Below, one piece after another: positions 43,372 to 51,824 of a stretch of 64,000 bases of DNA (the first letter of the stretch is position 1; every line of letters starts with the position of its first letter). Under the pieces are notes generated by a model. The model worked only from the letters and a program-made list of their open reading frames with translations, was not told the DNA's origin and searched no databases. Source of the DNA: Comamonas sp009360615 (GTDB taxonomy: Bacteria; Pseudomonadota; Gammaproteobacteria; Burkholderiales; Burkholderiaceae_C); assembly GCF_035784015.1 (NCBI RefSeq), contig NZ_JALKOW010000006.1. One strand, given 5' to 3'. A program made the position numbers and the translations under genes.

Positions 43372-44217
43372 ATGAGCCAGCCCGTCGTTCTCATCACCGG
43401 AGCCAGCCGCGGCATCGGCGCGGCAACCGCCGTCTTCTTTGCCCTGCGGGGCTGGCGCGTGGCCATCACCGCGCGCACGCTGACCGAAGGCGCGCAGCTG
43501 GACAACCAGCTGCGTCTGCCCAACGGCCAGTTGCTGTCCGGCAGTCTGGAGTCCACCGCCCGGGCCATCGAGGCCGCAGGCGGCGAGGTGTTTGCCCATG
43601 TCATGGACCTGATGGATCTGACCAGCCTGGACAAGGCCGCCGACGCCGTGCTGCAGCGCTTTGGCCGTGTCGACCTGCTGATCAACAACGCCGTCTACCA
43701 GAACCGCGAGATCAACCACCTGATCCCCGAAATCACGGCCGGGTCGCTGCAGCGCTGCCTGCTGGGCAATGTCATCGCCCCGTTCCATCTGGCCCAGCGC
43801 CTGCTTCCCACCATGGCGGCACAGGGCGGCGGCCGCATCATCAATGTGTGCTCGGCGGCCGGTCAGTACAACCCGCCCGTGCCGGCCGACCAAGGCGGCT
43901 GGGGCTTTGCCTACGGGGCTTCCAAGGCCGCCATTGCGCGCCTGGCCGGCTGCATCAACACCGAGTACAAGCAGCAGAATGTGCGCGCCTTCAGCGTCAA
44001 CCCCGGTGTGGTGACGACGGAGGCCGTCAAGGCCACGCTGGGCGACGACGGCGTGCTGGCCCAGCGTTATGGCGCGGCCACGCCTGAACAGATCGCGGCC
44101 GCCCTGTTCTGGCTGGGCTCCGAGCCCGAGGCCCTGTCGCTGGCCAAGTCCCACACCATGCTGGATCTGCAGCCTCTGTACCAGGAGCGTGTGCCAGCGG
44201 CTGCGATCACCACCTGA
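43372..44217 (+). CDS. Short-chain dehydrogenase/reductase
   Basis: The 281-residue SDR is slightly longer than the classical size. TGASRGIGAA is near residue 9, NNAVYQ near 103, a catalytic Ser in VCSAAGQ near 161 and a YGASK dyad near 182. An insert of about 20 residues lies between residues 40 and 62. GGAGACTCTC precedes the ATG. It lies 25 bp after the MFS gene and 147 bp before the Rieske gene. It could produce or use the ketone that the oxygenase acts on. Confidence 0.9.
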   Translation: MSQPVVLITGASRGIGAATAVFFALRGWRVAITARTLTEGAQLDNQLRLPNGQLLSGSLESTARAIEAAGGEVFAHVMDLMDLTSLDKAADAVLQRFGRVDLLINNAVYQNREINHLIPEITAGSLQRCLLGNVIAPFHLAQRLLPTMAAQGGGRIINVCSAAGQYNPPVPADQGGWGFAYGASKAAIARLAGCINTEYKQQNVRAFSVNPGVVTTEAVKATLGDDGVLAQRYGAATPEQIAAALFWLGSEPEALSLAKSHTMLDLQPLYQERVPAAAITT

Positions 44218-44287
44218 GCAGGCGCTCACTCTCTGAATGGTGCAAACCCTGGGCAGGTTGCGCCAGATCAAAGGCGCCCCGGCACTC

Positions 44288-44303
44288 GTCCAAACAGAGT
44301 ATG
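44288..44303 (+). promoter_or_regulatory. Recurrent operator copy 9a (degraded)
   Basis: It reads GTCC-AAAC-AGAG-TATG, with an exact left half and a degraded right half, 61 bp upstream of the Rieske oxygenase gene. Confidence 0.4.
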
Positions 44304-44335
44304 CGCGGCGGCGCTGCCTGCCAGAAGATGCATCC

Positions 44336-44351
44336 GTCCAAAACTACATAC
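44336..44351 (+). promoter_or_regulatory. Recurrent operator copy 9b (degraded)
   Basis: It reads GTCC-AAAA-CTAC-ATAC, with only the left half conserved, 13 bp upstream of the Rieske oxygenase start. Paired with 9a at 48-bp spacing it may form a weak tandem site. Confidence 0.3.
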
Positions 44352-44364
44352 GGAGACCTCTGCA

Positions 44365-45474
44365 ATGGCAACCACGAAGGACTACCGCCTCGGTGAATTT
44401 ACCTACCCGCGTGGCTGGTTCATGATTTCCGAGGCCAGTGCGCTCGACACCCACAAGCCCGTGGCCGTGCGCTTCTTCGGCCAGGATTTCGCGCTGTACC
44501 GTGGCCGCGAAAGCGGCAAGGTCGTACTGCTGGACGCTTACTGCCCCCACATGAAGACCCATCTGGCAGCGCCCAACACCACCAGCTATGTGGTCATCGA
44601 CGGCGGCGGCAGCAATGTGGAAGGCGACGGCATCCGCTGCCCCTACCACGGCTGGCGCTTCGGCGCGGACGGCAAGTGCAACCACATCCCCTATCACGAC
44701 GGCGCCATTCCGGCTGCGGCCGCAGTCAAGAGCTGGAAGGTGGTCGAGCAGTACGGCGCCATCTGGGTCTGGTTCGATCCCGAAGGCGGCGAGCCCGACT
44801 ACGACCTGCCCACCTTTGGCGACTGGCATGACGAGACCTATGTCAACGGCCAATGGGACTACCTGGGCGAGCTGAACCAGCATCCCATGGAAGTCGTGGA
44901 CAATATTGCCGACTATGGTCATCTGAGCCCCATCCACGGCTCCACGGTGGCGCGCTTCGAGAACGAGTTCAAGGGCCACAACGCCATCCAGCGCCAGTGC
45001 GGCGGTCACCGCACCCTGGTGGGCGAAGGCGGTGCCAGCGCCGATCTGCACACCGACACCTGGTACCACGGCCCCGCCATCCTGGTCTCCAAGGTCAGCG
45101 GCATGTTCAACTCCTTCATGATGATCATGCATACCCCCATCGAGGACGGCAGGATCAAGGTCTGGCACAACCTGCTGGTCAAGACCGCGCATGGCGGCCT
45201 GCCCACCAAGGCGGACGAAATCGCGGCCAAACAGTACCAGGAGGCCAGCCGTCTGGCCTTTGCCCAGGACTTCGAAGTCTGGTCGCAGAAGGCCCCCTGC
45301 CTGAATCCGCTGTTCATCCCCAGCGACGGAGCCTTCCTCAAGGCCCGCATCTGGTACAAGCAGTTCTACAACCCGCGCGCCAAGGCAGCTGAATACCTGG
45401 ACCAGTGCGAGGGCCGCTACATTCCCCGCGGCATGGTGGCCTATACGCAGGAGCCCGAGGAAGCGACGGCCTGA
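44365..45474 (+). CDS. Rieske oxygenase, KshA-like
   Basis: The 369-residue Rieske non-heme iron oxygenase has 2Fe-2S ligands Cys60, His62, Cys92 and His95. The mononuclear iron ligands His186 and His191 lie in a DNIADYGHLSPIHG-like helix. The N-terminal PRGWFMIS, GQDFALYRG and LDAYCPH segments strongly recall KshA, the oxygenase of 3-ketosteroid 9-alpha-hydroxylase. No reductase (KshB) gene is in the window. A terminator follows directly. C. testosteroni is known to carry KshA in its tes cluster, so this may be a paralogue acting on another steroid position. Confidence 0.9.
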   Translation: MATTKDYRLGEFTYPRGWFMISEASALDTHKPVAVRFFGQDFALYRGRESGKVVLLDAYCPHMKTHLAAPNTTSYVVIDGGGSNVEGDGIRCPYHGWRFGADGKCNHIPYHDGAIPAAAAVKSWKVVEQYGAIWVWFDPEGGEPDYDLPTFGDWHDETYVNGQWDYLGELNQHPMEVVDNIADYGHLSPIHGSTVARFENEFKGHNAIQRQCGGHRTLVGEGGASADLHTDTWYHGPAILVSKVSGMFNSFMMIMHTPIEDGRIKVWHNLLVKTAHGGLPTKADEIAAKQYQEASRLAFAQDFEVWSQKAPCLNPLFIPSDGAFLKARIWYKQFYNPRAKAAEYLDQCEGRYIPRGMVAYTQEPEEATA

Positions 45475-45494
45475 CCCTGGCACTCTCCAAGGCC

Positions 45495-45525
45495 AAAGGC
45501 CCATGCGCTTGCATGGGCCTTTTTT
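45495..45525 (+). terminator. Rho-independent terminator
   Basis: A 10-bp perfect stem (AGGCCCATGC / GCATGGGCCT) with loop GCTT is followed by five T, 20 bp after the Rieske stop. It ends the MFS-SDR-Rieske set. Confidence 0.92.
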
Positions 45526-45647
45526 GCTGGAGGGAGACCTCCCATCAAAAAGATAGCCGCCAACGCTTTACCCCCATGAAAATCCAGTACAAAACATACT
45601 GAAGTCCTGATTCATGAAACGCAGTCTGCTATTGTCTTATCCGGTCC

Positions 45648-46379
45648 TCAAGGCCGGGAATGCGTCACCTGCGTCAGCAGCAGGACATGCCGCCCCCAGC
45701 CGAACTCTCCGCCCTGCGCACAGGCCGAGACATCGATGGACGCGACTGCCGCCTGCGCCTGCTCCAGCGTGTCGAACCACCACTCGAGCACATGGCGGTA
45801 GCCATAGCCGTCCGGCGCCTGCGCATCGACAGTGTTGCAGACGATGCGGCTGGCCCGAGCCAGCGCACCGCTTTGCCACTGTAGCGGACAGGCTTGCGGC
45901 AAGGCTGCCACTCCCTGCCAGACATCGCTGCGCTGCAGGAAGCCGATCACGATCACCTGCCCCTGCTGCGGAAGGACATCATCGCTCCGGCTGCCATGCA
46001 GCACCTGCTGACGGCACAGCAGCGAGAAATTGCGCACATAGTCGGCAAACACGCGAGGCTCGTCGGGGCGCATGATGGCCAGGGTTTCGGGATCGCTCCA
46101 GATGTCCGAGCCTGCTTCGCGCCCGGACAGCACCATGAGGTTGACGCCGTCGTAGTCCTGGCTCAGGGCTGCGGCAGGGGCGGGCATGTCCAGTACGCGT
46201 GCGCACTGTGCCACGGCCTGGACGCGCTGCCCGACGCTGCGGCACTGGCGCCCCAGCGCGGAATGCTCGCGCCAGGCCTGGGCGAATTCCTCGGGGCGCA
46301 GCGCGGGGTTGCGCCGCGCCAGATAGATCATCTTCCAGACGGCAGCGCCGCCCTGCTCGCGGGGTTCCTGCCTTTTCAT
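45648..46379 (-). CDS. EthD-domain protein, probably tandem
   Basis: The 243-residue protein has two ferredoxin-like EthD units. One begins near MIYLARRNPALRPEEF (about 16-115), and a second more diverged one begins near VIVIGFLQR (about 145-240). EthD proteins are small dimeric alpha-beta barrels linked to oxygenase or degradation operons. The start codon overlaps the stop of the upstream MFS gene (ATGA), so the two are co-translated. The function is unknown; a steroid-binding accessory role is a guess. Confidence 0.78.
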   Translation of the reverse strand: MKRQEPREQGGAAVWKMIYLARRNPALRPEEFAQAWREHSALGRQCRSVGQRVQAVAQCARVLDMPAPAAALSQDYDGVNLMVLSGREAGSDIWSDPETLAIMRPDEPRVFADYVRNFSLLCRQQVLHGSRSDDVLPQQGQVIVIGFLQRSDVWQGVAALPQACPLQWQSGALARASRIVCNTVDAQAPDGYGYRHVLEWWFDTLEQAQAAVASIDVSACAQGGEFGWGRHVLLLTQVTHSRP

Positions 46380-47671
46380 GCTGCGACGGCCACGGGCGCA
46401 TGGACCCTGTGGTAGGCGCCAGGGTAGTGCTGCAGGGCGCGGTAGAAGGCCCACACCGCCGGCGCCAGCGTGGACATCATGATCGCCATGGCATAGCGCA
46501 GGCCTTCGCCGGGAGCAAGGGTGTTGAGCACATCGCTGAGCCAGCCGGCCACGATGGGCCCCACGCCATTGCCGAGCAGGGCGCCGGCCATCAGCACCAT
46601 GGCGCTGGCCGTGGCGCGCCGCTCGGCGTCAACGACCAGGCTCAGTGCCGCATAGGTGGCCGGTGCCCACCAGGCCGTGAAGAAGGAGTAGACCAGCATG
46701 CAGGCCATGGACAGCACAAATAGGTCCGAGCCCACCAGCAGATAGGCGAAACCCAGCACCATGGCCAGGCCGGTGCCGATCACCGGAATGCGGATCTGCC
46801 AGCGCACGTCGCTGCGTGCCAGCCGGTCCGTGAGCCAGCCCGAGAACAGACTGCCCGAGACCGAGAGCACCGCAGCCCCTGCGGAAATCGAACCGGCCTG
46901 CTTGAGGCTGAGATCGAAGCGGCGGGCCAGCAAGGCGACATTCCAGGCACCGATCGAGATTCCCGCGATCAGCACACAGGCCGCGCCCAGAATCAGAAAG
47001 CGGGTCACGGGCTCCTGCCATATCAGGGCGACCGCCGATCGGGACTGTGGCCGGACCTCCTGCGCTGCCGCTCCCGCCTGCACGCAGACGCGAACGGGTT
47101 CTCGCACACTCAGGCGCAGCACCAGCGACAGGAGCATGATGGCCACGCCGATGATGACCATGGTCGCGCGCCAGCCCCACAGCTCGGCAAACAGCGGCCC
47201 CAGCAGCAGGGCCAGCAGGGCGCCCGTCGCATTGCCGACGCCGAAGACACTCATGGCGCGCGAGCGCTCATGGGGTTTGTAGAGATCGGCCAGGATGGAC
47301 ATCGAGGCCGCGCCGCCACCGGCATCCCCCAGGGCAGCGCCGGCGCGCGATGCCGTCAGCCCGCCGGAGCCGGTGGCCAGTGCGCCGAGGGCCGCCACAG
47401 CGCCGCCGATGCCGCGGCACCAGGCAATCAGGCTGCGCCGTTCACGGCGATCCGCCAGCCGCCCCAGGGGAATGCCCAGGGCGGCAAAGGTCAGCGCAAA
47501 ACCGAGTCCCGTGATCAGGCCGATCTGCAAATCCGAGAAACCGAACTCCTGCTTGATGGGCTGCAGCAGCACCGCCAGAACCTGCCGGTCCATGAAAGTC
47601 AGGGCAGACAGGGCTGTGAGCAGGGCCAGCACATAAACTCTTGAGGGGGTCTGATGGTTTCTATCGGTCAT
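46376..47671 (-). CDS. MFS transporter, spinster-like
   Basis: The 431-residue, 12-helix major facilitator is related to the one at 42003, with MDRQVLAVLLQPIKQEFG near residue 28 and GRLADRRERR near 70. The ATG at 47671 (MTDRNH) follows AAGGACAACA; upstream in-frame starts lack a site. It overlaps the EthD gene by 4 bp. An operator dyad lies 118 bp upstream in the divergent region. A steroid acid transporter is inferred. Confidence 0.9.
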   Translation of the reverse strand: MTDRNHQTPSRVYVLALLTALSALTFMDRQVLAVLLQPIKQEFGFSDLQIGLITGLGFALTFAALGIPLGRLADRRERRSLIAWCRGIGGAVAALGALATGSGGLTASRAGAALGDAGGGAASMSILADLYKPHERSRAMSVFGVGNATGALLALLLGPLFAELWGWRATMVIIGVAIMLLSLVLRLSVREPVRVCVQAGAAAQEVRPQSRSAVALIWQEPVTRFLILGAACVLIAGISIGAWNVALLARRFDLSLKQAGSISAGAAVLSVSGSLFSGWLTDRLARSDVRWQIRIPVIGTGLAMVLGFAYLLVGSDLFVLSMACMLVYSFFTAWWAPATYAALSLVVDAERRATASAMVLMAGALLGNGVGPIVAGWLSDVLNTLAPGEGLRYAMAIMMSTLAPAVWAFYRALQHYPGAYHRVHAPVAVAA

Positions 47672-47788
47672 TGTTGTCCTTGTTGTTCGCATCGCGCTGC
47701 ATGCCTCGCGCCCTGACCGCCCGGCTGACAGCGGGGTGCGGATGCTCGGTGCTGCCCTGAGCATCGTGGACAGGAGCGGCCGCACTCA

Positions 47789-47808
47789 CATCGTCTTAAC
47801 GGACGATG
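47789..47808. promoter_or_regulatory. Recurrent operator copy 10, near-perfect dyad
   Basis: It reads CATCGTCT-TAAC-GGACGATG, the only copy with both 8-base arms almost complete. It reveals the twofold symmetry of the motif. It lies between the divergent MFS gene (118 bp) and the small secreted protein gene (137 bp). Confidence 0.78.
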
Positions 47809-47944
47809 GTCCACCCTCCGTGCAGAGCGCACGCACCTGGCTGGAGGCGGACAGCCATGGCGCGAAAGCCTCGTGCGCCAGACCTCTCATGCCATGCGGA
47901 TCTCGGAGATATAGTGGCGGCGTCAACTTCAGGGCCTACACCCC

Positions 47945-48382
47945 ATGCACCTGCGCAAGCTCTCAGTCCCGCTTCAAACATGGCTCCTGCTGGGCTGTTT
48001 CGCCATCTCCTGCGACGCACAGGAATCTGCGGCCTGGGACAGGCAGGCCACGGGCCGCACTTCCATCTCCGGGCTGGGCACGATCGACTACGAGGTGGGC
48101 TACAGCAGCGCCGGCTTTGACCATTTCTCTTCTGAAATCGTGGCCCGGTGGAACGACGGGGGGTTGCGGGAACAGACGCTGTATGAAGGCATCTACGACA
48201 GGCCGCCTGCCAGGGTCTGGGGAAGCGGGCCCCATCTGTGCGTTGCCATGCAGGTCTGCGCACGCTACTCGGATCGCTGCAGCCGGTATGTGATTGCCCA
48301 CCGCTATGACGACCGGGCCAAGGCCTTTGTGGCACTGACGTCCGAAAAGACGGCTCGCAGGATCTGTGCCGTGGCACGCTGA
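47945..48382 (+). CDS. Small secreted protein of unknown function
   Basis: The 145-residue protein has a signal peptide (about 1-25; LLLGCFAISCDAQ, a possible lipobox at Cys18 or Cys23). The mature part has four more cysteines near residues 98-115 and at the end, probably disulphide-bonded. I recognise no family. It lies 137 bp downstream of the best dyad operator copy, so it may be a steroid-induced envelope protein. A hairpin follows its stop. Confidence 0.65.
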   Translation: MHLRKLSVPLQTWLLLGCFAISCDAQESAAWDRQATGRTSISGLGTIDYEVGYSSAGFDHFSSEIVARWNDGGLREQTLYEGIYDRPPARVWGSGPHLCVAMQVCARYSDRCSRYVIAHRYDDRAKAFVALTSEKTARRICAVAR

Positions 48383-48393
48383 AGGTCAAAAAG

Positions 48394-48414
48394 AAGGAGG
48401 CCGAGGCCTCCTTT
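48394..48414. terminator. Bidirectional hairpin terminator
   Basis: A 9-bp stem (AAGGAGGCC / GGCCTCCTT) lies between the convergent small-protein and ligase genes. The minus strand then has TTCTTTTT, so it mainly ends the ligase transcript. Confidence 0.65.
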
Positions 48415-48479
48415 AAATCCCGTCGTCAGGCGCGACGAACAGGGTATTCCTGTGCCGTATGGAATGACTTGTTTGCGGA

Positions 48480-50105
48480 TCAGACGACCACGGCCGCCAG
48501 CGGCTCATGTGCTGCCGCATAGGCCTTGGCCCAGCGGTAATCCGCCTTGCCTGCCGGGCTGCGCCTGACTTCCTTGGCCAGATACACGGCGCGCGGCAGC
48601 TTGTAGCCCGACAGATTGCTGCGGCAGACCGTCTCGAACTCCTGCAGGTCGAACTCCTGGCCTGGCTGCACCTGCACCACCGCCACCACCTTGCTGCCCC
48701 AGCGCTGGTCGGGAACGCCCACGACCACCACATCCTGGACCGGCAGGTAGCGGCGGGCCGCTTCCTCCACCTCTTCGGGGTAGACCTTCTCGCCTCCGGT
48801 GTTGATGCATTGCGAGCCACGCCCCAGCACCACATATTCACCCGTGGTGTCGATGCGCGCCCTGTCTCCCGTCAACACCCAGCGGCTGCCCTCGACCATC
48901 ACAAAGGTCTCGGCCGTTTTCTTGGGATCGCCGTAATAGCCCAGGGGCATGTGTCCGCGGCGCGCCAGAATGCCTTCCTCTCCGGGCCTCCCGAGGATGC
49001 GCAGATCCTCGGAGATCACGCCCAGATCGGGGCGCGGCGCGATGCGCATGAAGCCCTCGCCCTCGGGTGTCTTCTCACCCCCGCCCAGAACACCGGATTC
49101 GGAGCTGGCCATTCCGTTGTTCAGCACCAGATGCGGAACTTGCGCCAGCAGACGCTCCTGCAGATGGCGCGAGAACACGGCACCGCCGTTGCCGAAAATC
49201 ACCAGCGACTTGAGCGGCCAGCGTCCGGGGTGGCTCTCCAGTGTCTGGATGATGGGCAGGGCCATGGCATCGCCGACCACGGCCATGACATTGATCTGAT
49301 GCCGCTCGATCAGGTCCAGCATGTGCACGGGATCGAAATTCTTGCGCTCGCTGACATAGACGGGATGTCCGGAAAACAGGCTGATCAGGGTGGCCCACAT
49401 GGCTGCGCCATGCATCAGCGGGGCGGCCGCCAGATAGGCCAGTGCCGGGCCGGCAGGCACCAGCTGCAACAGCTCCTCGGGAGTCTCGATGGGCGGTCGG
49501 CGAAAGTAATAGCCGCCTCCGCCGAGCGCCCCCATGAACAGCGATTTGTGCGGCCACATCACCCCCTTGGGCAGCCCCGTGGTTCCGCCCGTGCAGAGCA
49601 TGAAGATATCGTCATCGCTGCGCTCGGCGTCCACGAGTTCCCGGGCACCTTCGGCCAGCACCGGCTCGTAGGGCTGAACGCTCCTGGACAACCCGTCGCG
49701 CGAAGCGCCAACCCGCAGCGCCAGGCGCAGCGTGGGCACCTGGGGCATGACCTGCAGCACCGCTGCATCAAAGTCCGCGCCATAGACCAGGCCCCGCAGG
49801 TCCAGGCTGTTGAACAGTGCCTGAAGCTCATCGGCCACATAGCGGTAGTTCACGTTCACGGGCACGGCACCGATCTTGCTGCAGGCGAAAAAGGCCTCCA
49901 GATACTCCGCACCGTTGTAGAGCTGGATGCCGACGTTGTCGCCCCGCCCGATGCCACGCGCGCGCAGTGCATTGCCCAGCCGATTGGCGCGCTCGTCGAG
50001 CTGCCTGAAGCTGAGCTTCTGGTCCCCGCAACCAAAGGCCGTGCGGTCGGGCACGGCCTGTACCACCAGCTCAAAAATATCTGCCAAGTTGAAGGTCCGC
50101 TTCAT
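48480..50105 (-). CDS. AMP-forming acyl-CoA ligase (FadD19/FadD3-like)
   Basis: The 541-residue ANL enzyme has CTGGTTGLPKGVMW near residue 172, NNGMASSESGV near 325 and TGDRARI near 415. The GRGSQCINTGGEKVYPEEVE hinge is near 432, and a catalytic Lys lies in PAGKADYRW near 522. The CTGGTTG P-loop and NTGGEKV hinge are typical of FadD19/FadD3-like actinobacterial steroid ligases. It is transcribed alone, with an operator copy 86 bp upstream and a terminator after it. It would activate a steroid side-chain or ring-derived carboxylate. Confidence 0.9.
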   Translation of the reverse strand: MKRTFNLADIFELVVQAVPDRTAFGCGDQKLSFRQLDERANRLGNALRARGIGRGDNVGIQLYNGAEYLEAFFACSKIGAVPVNVNYRYVADELQALFNSLDLRGLVYGADFDAAVLQVMPQVPTLRLALRVGASRDGLSRSVQPYEPVLAEGARELVDAERSDDDIFMLCTGGTTGLPKGVMWPHKSLFMGALGGGGYYFRRPPIETPEELLQLVPAGPALAYLAAAPLMHGAAMWATLISLFSGHPVYVSERKNFDPVHMLDLIERHQINVMAVVGDAMALPIIQTLESHPGRWPLKSLVIFGNGGAVFSRHLQERLLAQVPHLVLNNGMASSESGVLGGGEKTPEGEGFMRIAPRPDLGVISEDLRILGRPGEEGILARRGHMPLGYYGDPKKTAETFVMVEGSRWVLTGDRARIDTTGEYVVLGRGSQCINTGGEKVYPEEVEEAARRYLPVQDVVVVGVPDQRWGSKVVAVVQVQPGQEFDLQEFETVCRSNLSGYKLPRAVYLAKEVRRSPAGKADYRWAKAYAAAHEPLAAVVV

Positions 50106-50190
50106 CTTCCTGTCTCCATCTGTGCTTGAGTCTTTCTGATTTCACTGTGCCTCGCATCGCCCTCATGCTCGGCAGAGAGCCTGCTGCATT

Positions 50191-50206
50191 CATCGTCCGC
50201 TTGAAC
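50191..50206 (-). promoter_or_regulatory. Recurrent operator copy 11
   Basis: On the minus strand it reads GTTC-AAGC-GGAC-GATG, with an exact right half, 86 bp upstream of the FadD-like ligase. Confidence 0.65.
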
Positions 50207-50366
50207 TGGGGACAGACCCTTGCTCATTGGCCGTCCGATGCCCGGGCAGAACGGCCTGTGTTGCCAAGAGCGCATGCCCTGGGGCGCGTCTGCAGACGCG
50301 CCGTCGCGGTTCAGTGCCGGCGGATATCCGGCAAAGCGCAGCCTGGCGACCTTGCCGCCATGTCGT

Positions 50367-51725
50367 TCAGGTCACTTTTGCAGCTCCAAGCTGCACCTCG
50401 TAGTGCCTGATGACCCAGGCATAGATCCCCACCGCCAGCAGATAGAACGCCAGCATGCAGACCAGCGCCCAGCGCAGCGACTCCTGCCCGAACCGGACAG
50501 TGAAGGCATCGCTGAGCAGCCCCACCGTCAAAGGCCCAAGACCACCGCCCACCGCCGTCAGCAGCAGGTTGTAGATGGACAGCGAGGTCGCCAGACGGTG
50601 CGCCGCAATCACATTCGTCAGTGCTGCAAACACCGGCGCCGCCCAGAAGCTGGAGAAGATGGCAAACACGCCATAGAAGGCCACGGCATGGGGAATCCGA
50701 AGCCCGGCAAGCTGCCAGGTCTGGGGCGAGGTGTTGAGATAGAACGCCAGCCCCAGTGGCACCGAGATCAGCGTTCCCAATATCGGCACCCCCACCTGCC
50801 AGCGCTTGTCACGACTGGCCATGCGGTCGGTCAGCCAGCCACTGACCAAAGCACCGGCGATGGCTGCAGGCCCGCCGATAAACCCCATGATGGCCCCCGC
50901 ATCCTTGAGCTGCAGGCCGTGCGATCGCACCAGAAACGCCGTGTTCCACAGGCCGATGGCATAGCCTGAAAACGCCATCAGCATGCTGGCCAGACCCAGA
51001 CCCACAAACGCCTTGTTGCGCGCCAGCGCGACCATGACATCGCCAAATTTTTCAGCGCCAGCCTGAGCCGTCGCTCCCCCGTCCTGCGCCCCCCTCAGGG
51101 GCTCGCGACAGGTCAGCCGCAGCAGCAGGGCGACCAGCACGCCGGGCAGCGCCAGCGACAGGAAGGCCGAGCGCCAACCGTAGTGCTGGGCGATCCAGGC
51201 ACCCACGCCGAGCCCCACCAGCGAACCCAGATGCGGGCCCAGGCTGAACACGCTCATGGCGCGGCTGCGCTGCTCGGGCGGATAGACATCGGCGATCATG
51301 GTGGTGGAGGCCGCCGTGCTGCCCGCCTCCCCCACGGCCACGCCCACGCGGGCGGCCGTCAGGCTCCAGAAGCCTGCGGCCATGCCGCACAGGCCCGTGG
51401 CGATGCTCCAGCCGGCGCAGCACCAGGCAATCAGGTTGCGCCGGTTGGTGCGGTCTGCCAGGCGGCCGAAGGGCACGGCCAGAATGCTGTAGAACAGCGC
51501 AAAGGCCAGCCCCGTGAGCAAACCCATGGCGCTGTCCGAGACCCTCATCTCCTGTTTGATCGGCTGAATCAGCACCCCCATGATCTGGCGGTCGATCATG
51601 CTCACCCCATAGACCAGCAGCAGCACCAGCAGGAGATAGTGGCGTCTCCAGCCGGTCACATTGCCAAGCGGCCGCAGCGGGGCCGACGCAGCTTGCGACA
51701 CTCGGGTCACAGCGGATGCACTCAT
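50367..51725 (-). CDS. MFS transporter, spinster-like
   Basis: The 452-residue, 12-helix major facilitator is the third of its type in the window, with MIDRQIMGVLIQPIKQEM near residue 45 and GRLADRTNRR near 88. The ATG at 51725 follows CAGGAGACAGG. It lies 99 bp downstream of the double acyl-CoA dehydrogenase and probably ends that operon. Import of steroid acids or export of intermediates is inferred; the three paralogues may serve different molecules. Confidence 0.92.
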   Translation of the reverse strand: MSASAVTRVSQAASAPLRPLGNVTGWRRHYLLLVLLLVYGVSMIDRQIMGVLIQPIKQEMRVSDSAMGLLTGLAFALFYSILAVPFGRLADRTNRRNLIAWCCAGWSIATGLCGMAAGFWSLTAARVGVAVGEAGSTAASTTMIADVYPPEQRSRAMSVFSLGPHLGSLVGLGVGAWIAQHYGWRSAFLSLALPGVLVALLLRLTCREPLRGAQDGGATAQAGAEKFGDVMVALARNKAFVGLGLASMLMAFSGYAIGLWNTAFLVRSHGLQLKDAGAIMGFIGGPAAIAGALVSGWLTDRMASRDKRWQVGVPILGTLISVPLGLAFYLNTSPQTWQLAGLRIPHAVAFYGVFAIFSSFWAAPVFAALTNVIAAHRLATSLSIYNLLLTAVGGGLGPLTVGLLSDAFTVRFGQESLRWALVCMLAFYLLAVGIYAWVIRHYEVQLGAAKVT

Positions 51726-51824
51726 GTCCTGTCTCCTGAAGAACGTGGTCTGCGCCACGTTGAATGATCGAAAGCCGGCAATCCCGGCGCACGGGCTCGG
51801 CCCATGAGACCAAGCCGCAGCGGA

